DNA of 64,000 bases from NCBI RefSeq assembly GCF_900100355.1, contig NZ_FNFH01000001.1, positions 200,963 through 264,962 of the forward strand. The letters are read 5' to 3'. Positions 30,291 through 39,282 of the stretch are shown piece by piece. Source of the stretch: Microbulbifer yueqingensis (GTDB lineage Bacteria; Pseudomonadota; Gammaproteobacteria; Pseudomonadales; Cellvibrionaceae). The notes beneath the pieces are model-generated. The model saw only the letters and a list, made by a program, of their open reading frames with translations. It did no database searches and had not been told where the DNA came from. The translations under genes and the position numbers were made by a program. Numbering within the stretch: position 1 is the first letter of the stretch; every line of letters starts with the position of its first letter.

Positions 30291-31691
30291 TCAGCCCTCC
30301 TCGATCTGGATGGTGCGGAATGTGGGCTGGCCACCGCGGAAGAAGCGGATCGGCAGCAGCTCATTGCCGGGCAGCCCCTTGACGATACGCTGGTAGTCAT
30401 CGAGGTCGCCCACCTCATCGAAGCCAAGCTGGGCTATGATATCCCCGCTTCGCAGGCCGGCCTTGGCCCCGGCCTTGCCCGGCACCACTTCCTTGACCAT
30501 CACACCGGACTCCACACCCAGCCGCTGCTTCAATGCGTCCGGGATCTCATCCACCATCAGTCCCAGCCGGCCGCCGGCGTCAGCGGCGGGGTTGACCGAT
30601 GCCTGCTGTCGCTCCTCTTCGTCCCCGGCGAGTGCGCCGACGACTACGTCCAGCCGCTTTACCCTGCCCTTGCGCATCAGTTCCACGGTCACCTCGCTGC
30701 CAGGGCGGGTCCGACCAACCACGTGGGGCAGGTCACCGGAGACATCAATTTTCTCACCGTCGAAGTGGGTGATGATATCGCCAGCCAGGATTCCCGCCTC
30801 TGCTGCCGGGGCACCGGCCTGTACCTGTGCCACCAGGGCGCCACTGGGCCTTTTCAGCCCCATAGCCTGGGCCATATTGCGATCCACGTTCTGGATACCG
30901 ACACCCAGCCACCCGCGGTCCACACGCCCCTTTTCCTTCAGCTGCGCGACCACATCGCGGGCCAGGTCAGCCGGGATCGCAAACGACAGGCCGATAGACC
31001 CCCCGCTGCGCGTGTAGATCTGCGAATTGATACCCACTACCTCCCCTTTCAGGTTGAACAGGGGGCCCCCGGAGTTGCCCGGGTTGATGGCAACATCCGT
31101 CTGGATGAAAGGCACATAATTCTCCTGGCTCTCATTGGGAATACTGCGGCCAATGGCACTGACGATGCCGGCACTGGCTGAATAGTCGAGGCCGAACGGG
31201 GAGCCGATCGCGACCACCCACTCACCGACTTCCAGGTCATCCGAGCCGCCCCACGTAATAGCGGGCAGGTCTTCGGCATCCACCTTGAGCAGGGCCAGGT
31301 CAGAACTCGGGTCGGTGCCGATTACCTCGGCCTCCAGCTCGCGGCGGTCAGGAAGGGTAACGATTACCTGGTCCGCCCCGTCGACAACGTGGTTATTGGT
31401 GACCACGTAGCCATCTTCGGAAATTATGAAGCCCGAGCCCATGCTGGCGACGGGTCGCTGCTCGCGACGACGCGGCTCCAACAGGTGCCGGAAGATCTCC
31501 GGGATATCCTGCCGGTACTGCGGCGGTACGCCACGGCCAGCCGCCTGGGCGCGCTCGACGGTGTTGATTTTCACCACCGCCGGCGAGTTTTTTTCAATCA
31601 GGTCAGTCAGGTCCGGCAGGCCGCGCGCGCAGGCGGAGGCGGACACCAACATGCACAGGATCAAAAGGAACTGTGTACAGCGTGTAACCAT
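30291..31691 (-). CDS. mucD: Periplasmic serine endoprotease, DegP/MucD family
   Basis: 466 residues. Signal sequence (LLILCMLVSASACARG; the SASAC could also be a lipobox), trypsin-like domain with H in VVTNNHVVDG, D in DPSSDLALLKV and S in INPGNSGGPLF, followed by two PDZ domains. It degrades misfolded envelope proteins. In Pseudomonas mucD closes the algU operon; here it is separated from rseC by the mpaA/epimerase pair. A possible sigma-E box is noted upstream at 31816-31843. Confidence 0.96.
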   Translation of the reverse strand: MVTRCTQFLLILCMLVSASACARGLPDLTDLIEKNSPAVVKINTVERAQAAGRGVPPQYRQDIPEIFRHLLEPRRREQRPVASMGSGFIISEDGYVVTNNHVVDGADQVIVTLPDRRELEAEVIGTDPSSDLALLKVDAEDLPAITWGGSDDLEVGEWVVAIGSPFGLDYSASAGIVSAIGRSIPNESQENYVPFIQTDVAINPGNSGGPLFNLKGEVVGINSQIYTRSGGSIGLSFAIPADLARDVVAQLKEKGRVDRGWLGVGIQNVDRNMAQAMGLKRPSGALVAQVQAGAPAAEAGILAGDIITHFDGEKIDVSGDLPHVVGRTRPGSEVTVELMRKGRVKRLDVVVGALAGDEEERQQASVNPAADAGGRLGLMVDEIPDALKQRLGVESGVMVKEVVPGKAGAKAGLRSGDIIAQLGFDEVGDLDDYQRIVKGLPGNELLPIRFFRGGQPTFRTIQIEEG

Positions 31692-31870
31692 CGGTTTGTT
31701 ACCCCTAATTATCCCTTCTACTATGGAATCAATGACTTGAATTTCACTCCCGGTCCCGTCAATTCCAGTAGATAAGGTTCCGGGAGACGAGATTCAACGG
31801 GTCTTGCGTAAACAATTAGTGGCATCGGGATCGGGAAAGTTCTCGCGCCGCATGTAAATCAGTGTAAAGA

Positions 31871-32581
31871 ATGATCAATTTACGTCCCCGTACCGAGCGT
31901 GGCAAGTTCAATCACCCACAACAGGTGTACGGCCAGTCACAGCTGGGAGCTCCCCTGCTGTACTTTCCCGCCCAGGTTGCCCCGGACGCAACTGACCGCC
32001 CGGGCATGGTCATGGCCGGAACCCATGGGGACGAGGTCGCAGCGGTGGTCGCCCTGTCGTGCGCGCTGCGCTCCATACCCCCCGACGCGCTCCGGCACCA
32101 CGTGATCCTGGCGGTCAATCCCGATGGCTGCCAGCTGGGACAGCGCTGCAACGCACGGGGAGTGGATCTCAATCGCAACTTCGCCACCAGCAACTGGCAG
32201 CAGGAGGACACCGTCTACCGCTGGAACAGTGCGGCCGAAGAGCGCGACGTGCTGTTAAGCACCGGCACCAGCGGTGGCTCCGAGGCGGAAACCCGCGCCC
32301 TGTGCGAGCTGATCGCCAGGCTGCAGCCAGGGTGGATAGTGACCATTCACGAACCCCTCGCCTGCATCGAGGACCCGGCCACCAGTGAACTGGGGCAATG
32401 GCTGGCAGAGGCGCTCGCGCTGCCACTGGTCAGTGACGTCGGCTACCTGACACCCGGCTCTTTCGGCACCTGGTGCGCGGAGCAGGACTGGCCCTGTATC
32501 ACGGTCGAGTTCCCGCCCATTTCCGCCGATGCGGCCAGCGAGGACTACCTCGACGCGCTGATCCGGCTGCTCACCCACTGA
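31871..32581 (+). CDS. mpaA: Murein peptide amidase A, M14-family carboxypeptidase
   Basis: 236 residues. It cleaves the gamma-D-Glu-mDAP bond in murein tripeptide during peptidoglycan recycling. Zinc ligands H52 and E55 in GTHGDE and H160 in VTIHEP; substrate arginine R102 in DLNRNF; catalytic glutamate E213 in TVEFPP. No signal peptide, as expected for the cytoplasmic enzyme. Its stop lies 10 bases from that of the convergent dipeptide epimerase, which acts on its L-Ala-D-Glu product. Confidence 0.93.
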   Translation: MINLRPRTERGKFNHPQQVYGQSQLGAPLLYFPAQVAPDATDRPGMVMAGTHGDEVAAVVALSCALRSIPPDALRHHVILAVNPDGCQLGQRCNARGVDLNRNFATSNWQQEDTVYRWNSAAEERDVLLSTGTSGGSEAETRALCELIARLQPGWIVTIHEPLACIEDPATSELGQWLAEALALPLVSDVGYLTPGSFGTWCAEQDWPCITVEFPPISADAASEDYLDALIRLLTH

Positions 32582-32591
32582 CAGACAGGGA

Positions 32592-33536
32592 TCACCAGTA
32601 CACCCGCCCCGCCTCGAAGCGCAGTGGTGGCTCCACATCGCGGGCAAGCCAGGTGGGACCATCCAGGTCGCGCAAGCGCACCTTCTCACCCAGCGGCCAG
32701 GCCGCCCGGATGGCGCGCGAGGTGCACAGCATGCAGCCAAGCATCAGCCCAAACCCGCGTTCCGCCGCCTCGTCCGCCAGTGCCAGCGCTTCGGTAATGC
32801 CGCCGGTCTTGTCCAGCTTTATATTGACCATGTCGTAGCGACCAGACAGCCGGGGCAGGTCAGCGCGGGTATGGCAGCTCTCATCGGCACAGATCGGCAG
32901 CGGATGGGGAAAGGAGGTGAGGAATTCGTCGTCGCCAGCCGGCAGCGGTTGCTCGAGCATGGCCACCCCCAGGCCCGCGAGCGCCTCGCAGCGCGCCACC
33001 AGCGTCTCTCGGTGCCAGGACTCGTTGGCATCAATCACCAGCTGCGCGTCGGGCGCAGCCTCTCGCACAGCCCTGACGCGCGCCTCTACCCCGCTGTCAT
33101 CCAGCTTCAGTTTGAGGGTATCCACGCCGCGCGCCACGGTTTTCTCAGCCGCCGAGGCCATCGCCTCGGGAGTATCGATGACCAGCGTCTGCACGGTAGA
33201 GAGCCACTCGGGGCCCGGCCGGCCGTCGCCCCGGCGCTGACGCTCCCAGTCCATCAGCGCGCAATCCACCGCATTGCGGGCGGCGCCGGCCGGCATCTGG
33301 GCGAGAAGGCCGGTCCGGTCGAGCCCGTTACCCACGGCAGGTAGTACCGCCTGCACCTGGTCCAGCACCGACTCCACGCTCTCCCCGTAACGGGGATAGG
33401 GTGTGCATTCACCCGTGCCGGTAATTTCCCCATCAGACACCTCCACCACGACCACCGCCGCCTCTGTGCGGGCACCGCGGGAGATGACAAATGAGGTGCG
33501 CAGGGGCCAGCGCTCGGCAAAACAGCGCACACGCAT
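32592..33536 (-). CDS. ycjG: L-Ala-D/L-Glu epimerase, enolase superfamily
   Basis: 314 residues. Converts L-Ala-D-Glu from murein to L-Ala-L-Glu for reuse. Muconate-lactonizing-enzyme fold: catalytic lysine pair in TLKLKLDD, metal ligands D in VIDANES, E in LEQPLP and D in ICADES, and opposing lysine in VNIKLDKTGGI. The C-terminal LGCMLCTSRAIRAAWPLG fits the dipeptide epimerase subgroup. In E. coli ycjG and mpaA are also neighbours. Confidence 0.93.
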   Translation of the reverse strand: MRVRCFAERWPLRTSFVISRGARTEAAVVVVEVSDGEITGTGECTPYPRYGESVESVLDQVQAVLPAVGNGLDRTGLLAQMPAGAARNAVDCALMDWERQRRGDGRPGPEWLSTVQTLVIDTPEAMASAAEKTVARGVDTLKLKLDDSGVEARVRAVREAAPDAQLVIDANESWHRETLVARCEALAGLGVAMLEQPLPAGDDEFLTSFPHPLPICADESCHTRADLPRLSGRYDMVNIKLDKTGGITEALALADEAAERGFGLMLGCMLCTSRAIRAAWPLGEKVRLRDLDGPTWLARDVEPPLRFEAGRVYW

Positions 33537-33596
33537 AGGGCGCTCCGTTCTCTACAGGCAGAAGTTAAGAGTTTAGTCCGGGGGAGTCCGGCGGGC

Positions 33597-34052
33597 TCAG
33601 CGGGGTGAGGGGCGTGAAGGTTCGATCCTGAGTAACACGGGACTGTACAGCGGGCTGGCGGCATTGCGCCGGCCATGCCAGCGGATGGCTCCGGCCCCGC
33701 CCAGCAGTCCGGCCACAGCACCCGCGATGGCGCCCGCCTCGCCGGCCAGGGCATCACCCGCAAGGGCTCCGAGCAGGAGGAATATGAGGGGTAAGATGTA
33801 AGCCAGGAGAGCGCCGGTGCTCAGGGCCCGCTCCGGAATACCGATTATCGCCGTGTCGTTCAGGGCGACATGCGCTTTATCCCAGCTGTTGAGGTCCACC
33901 CGGATACGGGTGGACCTGGACAGGAAATCGCCCAGCAGCCCGGTGCCACAACCGGACCTGGCAGAACAACCGCCGCAGGCACTGCGCTGGATAGTTTCCA
34001 CCCAGATGGAACCAGCCTCGATGGCGACAACCCGCCCGCGCTCTTCGTGCAC
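33597..34052 (-). CDS. rseC: SoxR-reducing / sigma-E regulatory protein RseC (MucC)
   Basis: 151 residues. Cytoplasmic N-terminal part with cysteines in SACGGCSARSGCGTG (C-x2-C-x5-C), then two membrane helices (TGALLAYILPLIFLLLGALAG and AIAGAVAGLLGGAGAI). RseC modulates sigma-E signalling and helps the Rsx complex reduce SoxR. Start GTG 34052 is two bases after the rseB stop. Confidence 0.92.
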   Translation of the reverse strand: MHEERGRVVAIEAGSIWVETIQRSACGGCSARSGCGTGLLGDFLSRSTRIRVDLNSWDKAHVALNDTAIIGIPERALSTGALLAYILPLIFLLLGALAGDALAGEAGAIAGAVAGLLGGAGAIRWHGRRNAASPLYSPVLLRIEPSRPSPR

Positions 34053-34054
34053 GG

Positions 34055-35107
34055 TCAGCTTCCGGTTCCCACGGAGCGCGCCACCCGCTGGGCGGTGGCA
34101 TCCGGGATCTCACCAACGACCGTCACCGTAAAGTAGGTGCCATCCACCTCGACCCGGTCCATGTAGGCGACCGTGGCCCCGCGAATGGCACGGCCCTTGT
34201 ATTCCAGTTCCGGCCCGAGACGCTGTACGAACACGGTGAACACGCTCAGGCCGTCACTGAACACCAGCATATCCCCGTCGGCAAGGGTCCGGACCGCCAC
34301 TTTTTCGTAACCGTCCGGCAGCCAGCTCAGCTGCCAGCGGGTCTGCGCCGTTTCACAGGCGTGGCGGTTGTCGATGCGCCGGACGTCAGCCGAACGCGGC
34401 TTAAGGTCCTCATCACTGATCGGTGACAGGTCCAGCTCCACGAACTGGTAGCGCTCCAGCACCCGGCCCTGGGCCCCTACCAGCATCGACTTCAGCGGCA
34501 GGCCGGTCTCCCGGTCGAGGTTCAGGAACACACCCAGCCGGTGCTGGTCGCGGGGCCGCGCCTCGATGACTACTGTCTCGCGGTCGGCAATGCGCTCTCC
34601 GCCGCGCAGGACGAAATGATAACTGCCGGTGCCCTGGCCGTTGACGCCGCTCCACTGGCTGGCCCGGCCAAAGGGGCTTACCGCCCGGTCGCAGGCGGAG
34701 GTGGTGCCGTGGCTGATCAGTTCGCGGGGCTCGCCACTCAGGTAGCGTACGCGCTCCACCTGCTCACCATCGCGCACGGCATGGTAGACCTGCAGGGTTT
34801 CCAGCAGCCCCTGGTGCTCAAAAGTCACCAGCCCGCTGTATTCAAGGTCGCTGACTGCATCGGAGAGGCGGCCAAGCCAGTATTCGACGCTTCCCTGTTC
34901 ACCGGCCACGGATGGCTCAGGCGCCGGCGTCACAGGCTGCTGTGCCGGTTTCCCAACCTGCTGTTTGCCGTCTGGAGTAGAAAAGTCCCGGCCCGCTGGC
35001 TCCGCATCGGGCGCGACCTCCTGGGCAAAACCTGCGGGGGCTATCAACAGCAAAGCCAACAGCAGGCTGTTGGCTTTGCGTTGCGATTCAGAGCGCAATC
35101 CCGTCAC
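34055..35107 (-). CDS. rseB: Sigma-E factor regulatory protein RseB (MucB)
   Basis: 350 residues with signal peptide (LLLALLLIAPAGFAQ). Two periplasmic domains of the MucB/RseB family that bind RseA and sense mislocalised lipoprotein or LPS. Characteristic segments YLSGEPRELI, GRDFST and WLPDGYEKVAVR. Start GTG 35107 overlaps the rseA stop as GTGA, so translation is coupled and sensor and anti-sigma factor are kept in step. Confidence 0.95.
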   Translation of the reverse strand: MTGLRSESQRKANSLLLALLLIAPAGFAQEVAPDAEPAGRDFSTPDGKQQVGKPAQQPVTPAPEPSVAGEQGSVEYWLGRLSDAVSDLEYSGLVTFEHQGLLETLQVYHAVRDGEQVERVRYLSGEPRELISHGTTSACDRAVSPFGRASQWSGVNGQGTGSYHFVLRGGERIADRETVVIEARPRDQHRLGVFLNLDRETGLPLKSMLVGAQGRVLERYQFVELDLSPISDEDLKPRSADVRRIDNRHACETAQTRWQLSWLPDGYEKVAVRTLADGDMLVFSDGLSVFTVFVQRLGPELEYKGRAIRGATVAYMDRVEVDGTYFTVTVVGEIPDATAQRVARSVGTGS

Positions 35108-35811
35108 TGTCCGTCCTGCTCCCCGTAGGTGGCGCGGGCGAAAGGCACCATACCCTGGCTGCTAACATGGCCCGCCTGCTGCGAGTGGCGGATCATGACG
35201 CGGTTGAGGTGCCGGATCAGCTCGGGCGGCGGGGCCTGCTGGATCACGGCCTGTACCGGCACTCCCGGCTGTCGCTCGGGCACCAGGCGGGGTGAGGCAG
35301 TGCTAACTGAACGGGTGGTGGGCGCCGGCACGTAAAAACCGCTCGGTTGCGGGGCAGACTGCACCGCCTGCTGTACCGGACGGGGTGCCTCGGCCGCCAG
35401 CTGGGGCGCGCCGGTATTGTTGGCGGCCGGATCCGGCTGCGACAACTGCTGCACGCCAAGGATGGCGGCAAATGCTACCGTGGCCGCCACCGCACCGCGA
35501 GACAGGCTCCGCACCCAGGGGCTCCGCGTTGCCATGCCGGCAGAGGATTCCGCGTCGCTCGCGGCGGTATCCAGTGGCCCTTCCGCGTCGATGGCCGCAG
35601 ATATGCTCGCAGCCAGGCCCGGCGCCACCGGAGCAAACTGCTCCCGGCGCATGATACTGGCGGCAAGCTGGTACCGGGACCAGCGCTCGGCCATCTCGTC
35701 ACCTTCGCTGCCGCGCTTCAACAGGCGCTGCAGCTCCAGTTCGGTGGCCTCGCCATCCATCAGCGCCGATAGCGACTCATTCAGCCGATCCTGATGACTC
35801 CCGTGGGACAT
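35104..35811 (-). CDS. rseA: Anti-sigma-E factor RseA (MucA)
   Basis: 235 residues. Cytoplasmic sigma-binding domain (LNESLSALMDGEATELELQRLLKR...WSRYQLAASIMRRE, residues 9-60), one membrane helix (about 105-125: GAVAATVAFAAILGVQQL), and a periplasmic tail rich in proline and glutamine. It holds RpoE at the membrane until cleaved by DegS and RseP. The alanine- and glutamine-rich linker is longer than in E. coli RseA. Confidence 0.95.
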   Translation of the reverse strand: MSHGSHQDRLNESLSALMDGEATELELQRLLKRGSEGDEMAERWSRYQLAASIMRREQFAPVAPGLAASISAAIDAEGPLDTAASDAESSAGMATRSPWVRSLSRGAVAATVAFAAILGVQQLSQPDPAANNTGAPQLAAEAPRPVQQAVQSAPQPSGFYVPAPTTRSVSTASPRLVPERQPGVPVQAVIQQAPPPELIRHLNRVMIRHSQQAGHVSSQGMVPFARATYGEQDGQ

Positions 35812-35978
35812 ACGGGCAACCCCTCTCTACAAACAGTTGATAAACCGGCGCAGAGGCCTGCGCCACAGCAAAATGCTCGACCCAGCGGATACCACTTGCC
35901 AGTTATTCTCTCAGACAGGCGGGACGGAAAATTGTTTCACCGCCGCGCCAAAATTTTCCCGCGCTCCCGGCGCTATTT

Positions 35979-36593
35979 TCAGCCTCGATCCCCCAGTGGC
36001 TCGGGCTCGCCCTCCATCACCGCCTTGACTGTGCGGTCGATCGCTTCGCGGGCCCTGAAAATCCGGGAACGGACAGTGCCCACAGGGCAGCCCATCACCT
36101 CGGCGATTTCCTCGTAGCTGAGCCCCTCCATCTCGCGCAGCGTCACGGCCGAGCGCAGGTCCTCGGGCAGCGCCCGGATCGCCTCGTGCACCGCCTGCTC
36201 AAGCTGGTCGCGGAACAGCTGGTTCTCGGGGGTCTCATTGTCCCGCAGCAGGTCGGCGCCGGAATAGTACTCAGCGTCTTCCAGGTCCACGTCAGAGGAC
36301 GGCGGACGGCGGCCGCGGGACACCAGGTGGTTCTTGGCCGTATTGATGGCAATACGGTACATCCAGGTGTAGAAGGCACTCTCACCACGGAAATTGGCCA
36401 GCGCGCGATACGCCTTGATAAAGGCTTCCTGCACCACATCCTGGACTTCACTGTGATCCTTGATGAACCGGCTCACCACAGCGACGATCTTGTGCTGGTA
36501 TTTCAACACCAGGAGGTCGAAGGCACGCTTGTCGCCCTTCTGGACCCGCTCCACCAGCTGGCGGTCACTCGGTGACGCCTGTTGCGCTGTCAT
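35979..36593 (-). CDS. rpoE: RNA polymerase sigma factor RpoE (AlgU)
   Basis: 204 residues, ECF sigma factor. Region 2 (DLLVLKYQHKIVAVVSRFIKDHSEVQDVVQEAFIKAYRAL) and region 4 (LREMEGLSYEEIAEVMGCPVGTVRSRIFRAREAI) are nearly canonical for AlgU/RpoE. It directs envelope-stress genes. 167 bases before rseA, divergent from nadB. Confidence 0.98.
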   Translation of the reverse strand: MTAQQASPSDRQLVERVQKGDKRAFDLLVLKYQHKIVAVVSRFIKDHSEVQDVVQEAFIKAYRALANFRGESAFYTWMYRIAINTAKNHLVSRGRRPPSSDVDLEDAEYYSGADLLRDNETPENQLFRDQLEQAVHEAIRALPEDLRSAVTLREMEGLSYEEIAEVMGCPVGTVRSRIFRAREAIDRTVKAVMEGEPEPLGDRG

Positions 36594-36677
36594 CCCCTAC
36601 TCCCAAATACAGCCGCACCACATGCGGCCACCCAGGAATGACTGGAGTTGCCGGCGCAGGCATTTATTCTGTGATCT

Positions 36678-36707
36678 TGAAGACCGTGGCAATAGGACAT
36701 AAGTTCC
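36678..36707 (-). promoter_or_regulatory. Candidate sigma-E (RpoE) autoregulated promoter
   Basis: On the minus strand GGAACTT (36707-36701), 16 bases, then GTCTTCA (36684-36678). The -35 matches the sigma-E consensus GGAACTT exactly and the -10 resembles GTCTAA. It lies about 85 bases before rpoE, where sigma-E genes usually carry their own promoter. Confidence 0.6.
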
Positions 36708-36761
36708 GGCCCAAATCGACGAAAGTTCAGTTGGCGCTATACTACGCGACCCCACTGGACA

Positions 36762-38378
36762 ATGAAAATTATGACTGCACAGGCAAATTACGACGTTCTG
36801 GTCATCGGCAGCGGCGCCGCCGGGCTGACCCTCGCCCTGCATCTGGCAGCCCGTTACCGGGTGGCCCTGCTGTCCAAGCAACGCCTGCGGGATGGCTCCA
36901 CCTGGTTTGCCCAGGGCGGCATCGCCGCCGTACTGGACAGCGCCGACTCGGTGGAATCGCATATCGCTGATACCTTAGATGCGGGCGCCGGCCTGTGCCA
37001 CCCGGAGGCAGTGCGCAAGACAGTCGAGAACGGCGCCGCAGCGATCCAGTGGCTGATCGACCAGGGGGTCGACTTCACCCGCGACCGCCAGGACTACCAC
37101 CTCACCAAGGAGGGCGGCCACAGCCACCGGCGCATCATCCACAGCGCCGATGCCACCGGGCGCGCCGTGCACAGCACCCTGATCGAGCGGGTGCGTGCGG
37201 CGAAGAACATCGACTGCTTCGAGCAGCACGTGGCGCTGGACCTGATCCGCCAGCCGGACGCGGCCAAGGGCAGGTTCCGCTGCGCCGGCGCCTATGTGCT
37301 CGACCGGGAAACCGAAGAGGTTGAACTGTTCCAGGCCCGCGCGGTGGTACTGGCCACCGGCGGGGCCAGCAAGGCCTACCTCTATACCAGCAACCCGGAC
37401 GGCGCCAGCGGCGACGGTATCGCCATGGCCTGGCGTGCCGGCTGCCGGGTGGCAAACATGGAGTTCAACCAGTTCCACCCCACCTGCCTGTATCACCCCA
37501 AGGCCAAGGCGTCGCTGGTCACAGAGGCCCTGCGCGGCGAGGGCGCACAGCTGAAGCTGCCCGACGGCCAGCGTTTCATGCACCGGTTCGACAAGCGCGG
37601 CGAACTGGCTCCCCGGGATATCGTCGCCCGCGCCATCGACCACGAGATGAAGCGACTGGGCGCGGACTGCCTGTACCTGGATATCTCGCACAAGGACCCG
37701 GATTTCATTCGCGGGCACTTCCCGACGGTGTACAACAACTGCCTGCAGTACGGTATCGACATTACCCGGGAACCGATCCCGGTAGTCCCGGCGGCCCATT
37801 ACACCTGCGGCGGAGTCATGGTGGACGAGCACGGGCGCACGGATCTCGACCAGCTGTACGCCATTGGCGAGACCACTTTCACCGGCCTGCACGGCGCCAA
37901 CCGGCTGGCCAGCAACTCGCTGCTGGAGTGCCTGGTCTACGGCCGCGCCGCGGCCATGCACATCGATGCCAGCCTGGATGCCGTCACCCCGCCGCGCCCG
38001 GCAGCGCCCTGGGACGCGTCACGGGTAACCGATTCGGATGAGGATGTGGTGATCTCCCACAACTGGGACGAACTGCGGCGCTTTATGTGGGACTACGTGG
38101 GCATCGTGCGGACCCGCAAGCGCCTGCTGCGGGCCGAGCACAGGGTCAGGTTGCTGCAGCAGGAAATCCGCGAGTTCTACGCCAATTACCGCATCACCAG
38201 CGACCTGATCGAGCTGCGCAACCTGGCGGTGGTATCGGAGCTGATCATCCGTTCCGCGCTGGACCGGCGCGAGAGTCGCGGCCTGCACTACTCAGTGGAC
38301 TACCCCAGGCTCCGCGAACTGGCCATGGACACCATCCTGGTTCCCGAGAACTTCGCCAACCAGCGCCAGTTTGTGTAA
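36762..38378 (+). CDS. nadB: L-aspartate oxidase NadB
   Basis: 538 residues. FAD enzyme making iminoaspartate for quinolinate and NAD. FAD motif [30 protein letters not shown]; catalytic and substrate segment [33 protein letters not shown]. Start ATG 36762, or ATG 36771 three codons later. TATACT at 36738-36743 could be its -10 box. Divergent from rpoE as in Pseudomonas. Confidence 0.97.
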   Translation: MKIMTAQANYDVLVIGSGAAGLTLALHLAARYRVALLSKQRLRDGSTWFAQGGIAAVLDSADSVESHIADTLDAGAGLCHPEAVRKTVENGAAAIQWLIDQGVDFTRDRQDYHLTKEGGHSHRRIIHSADATGRAVHSTLIERVRAAKNIDCFEQHVALDLIRQPDAAKGRFRCAGAYVLDRETEEVELFQARAVVLATGGASKAYLYTSNPDGASGDGIAMAWRAGCRVANMEFNQFHPTCLYHPKAKASLVTEALRGEGAQLKLPDGQRFMHRFDKRGELAPRDIVARAIDHEMKRLGADCLYLDISHKDPDFIRGHFPTVYNNCLQYGIDITREPIPVVPAAHYTCGGVMVDEHGRTDLDQLYAIGETTFTGLHGANRLASNSLLECLVYGRAAAMHIDASLDAVTPPRPAAPWDASRVTDSDEDVVISHNWDELRRFMWDYVGIVRTRKRLLRAEHRVRLLQQEIREFYANYRITSDLIELRNLAVVSELIIRSALDRRESRGLHYSVDYPRLRELAMDTILVPENFANQRQFV

Positions 38379-38446
38379 CTGTCACCGCTGCGCCGGGTAA
38401 CCCGGGGCGGGAAATCCATGGCGTAAGGTACATAGCGGAAAATTCA

Positions 38447-38896
38447 TCAAGAGTAGCGCAGCGCTGCCTGCAGGCGACGCCAGTCGTCCGGCTGCAGGCT
38501 GTCACGCGCCAGAACCAGCCGGGCCTGCCCATTGTTTTGGATGCGGCCGTTTATCACCACCAGCCAGGGCCACAGCACCAGTTCGCCGCGCAGTGCAAAC
38601 TCCATTTCCTCGCCGCCCGCCGGGCACCAGAACCAGCGCCCGGCCCGGGTACTGAGCACGCCGGCAACATCGCGCAGGCGGCGCAATTCGCGCGCCGCAT
38701 AGAGGCACACCACCAGCGTGAGGATGAGCACCAGGGGCCAGGGAGCGCCACAGAGCCAGATTGCGAGCAACCCCTGGACCAGTGCGAGAACCAGCACTGC
38801 CGCCAGGAGGCGGGAGGGCGCCACCACGCACGACAGGCGGGCGTGGCGCTCCGGGAGAGGCGTGGGAGTGCTATTCCTGGAGGCCGGTATTGTCAC
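38447..38896 (-). CDS. YgfX/CptA-like inner-membrane protein
   Basis: 149 residues if translation begins at GTG 38896, overlapping the sdhE stop by 26 bases; no ATG lies close before the first helix, so the start is uncertain. Two close membrane helices (RLLAAVLVLALVQGLLAIWL and PLVLILTLVVCLYAA) followed by a basic soluble part ending GQARLVLARDSLQPDDWRRLQAALRYS. This is the plan of YgfX, encoded next to sdhE in enterics and pseudomonads. YgfX has been described as a toxin affecting MreB and FtsZ with YgfY/SdhE as antitoxin, a role still disputed. Confidence 0.8.
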   Translation of the reverse strand: MTIPASRNSTPTPLPERHARLSCVVAPSRLLAAVLVLALVQGLLAIWLCGAPWPLVLILTLVVCLYAARELRRLRDVAGVLSTRAGRWFWCPAGGEEMEFALRGELVLWPWLVVINGRIQNNGQARLVLARDSLQPDDWRRLQAALRYS

Positions 38897-39116
38897 GGAT
38901 GATCTGCACGATGCGCTGCAGCTCGGGATCTGCCGGGTCCTCGCGCCGCAGGAACCAGGCAAACAGGTCCTGGTCCTCGCTCTCCAGCAGCTTCACGTAG
39001 CTCTGCTGGTCGGCCTCATCCAGGGTGTCGTAGACGTTCTCCAGAAACGGCAGCAGGACAAGGTCCAGTTCCAGCATGCCGCGGCGGCTGGCCCAAAACA
39101 GGCGGTTGCGATCCAT
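38871..39116 (-). CDS. sdhE: FAD assembly factor SdhE (YgfY)
   Basis: 81 residues. It promotes covalent flavinylation of succinate dehydrogenase SdhA. The RGMLELD motif (residues 12-18), which contains the RGxxE needed for activity, is intact, followed by FLENVYDTLDEADQQSYVKLLESEDQDLFAWFL. Start ATG 39116. Divergent from ygfZ. Confidence 0.96.
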   Translation of the reverse strand: MDRNRLFWASRRGMLELDLVLLPFLENVYDTLDEADQQSYVKLLESEDQDLFAWFLRREDPADPELQRIVQIIRDNTGLQE

Positions 39117-39282
39117 ACTTCATTCCAACCAGAAAATTTGCCGCAGTATACCCGCTGCAGGCCCACGAACAGTAGTCCCTGCACAGGGCAGGCGGATCGC
39201 GCCGGCGGTTGAAATCCGCCCTGCCACCCCCAGATACTGCAGTCTCTGCAACCCATCCAACCGAGCATCACAGGGAAACACT

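Noticed and set aside
38447..38962. Longer ygfX frame starting at 38962
   Set aside because: The extra 22 residues lie deep inside sdhE and have a cysteine/serine-rich out-of-frame look; the GTG at 38896 fits the family length better.
39076..39282. 69-codon N-terminal extension of ygfZ
   Set aside because: No family match and a good ribosome site exists at ATG 39283.
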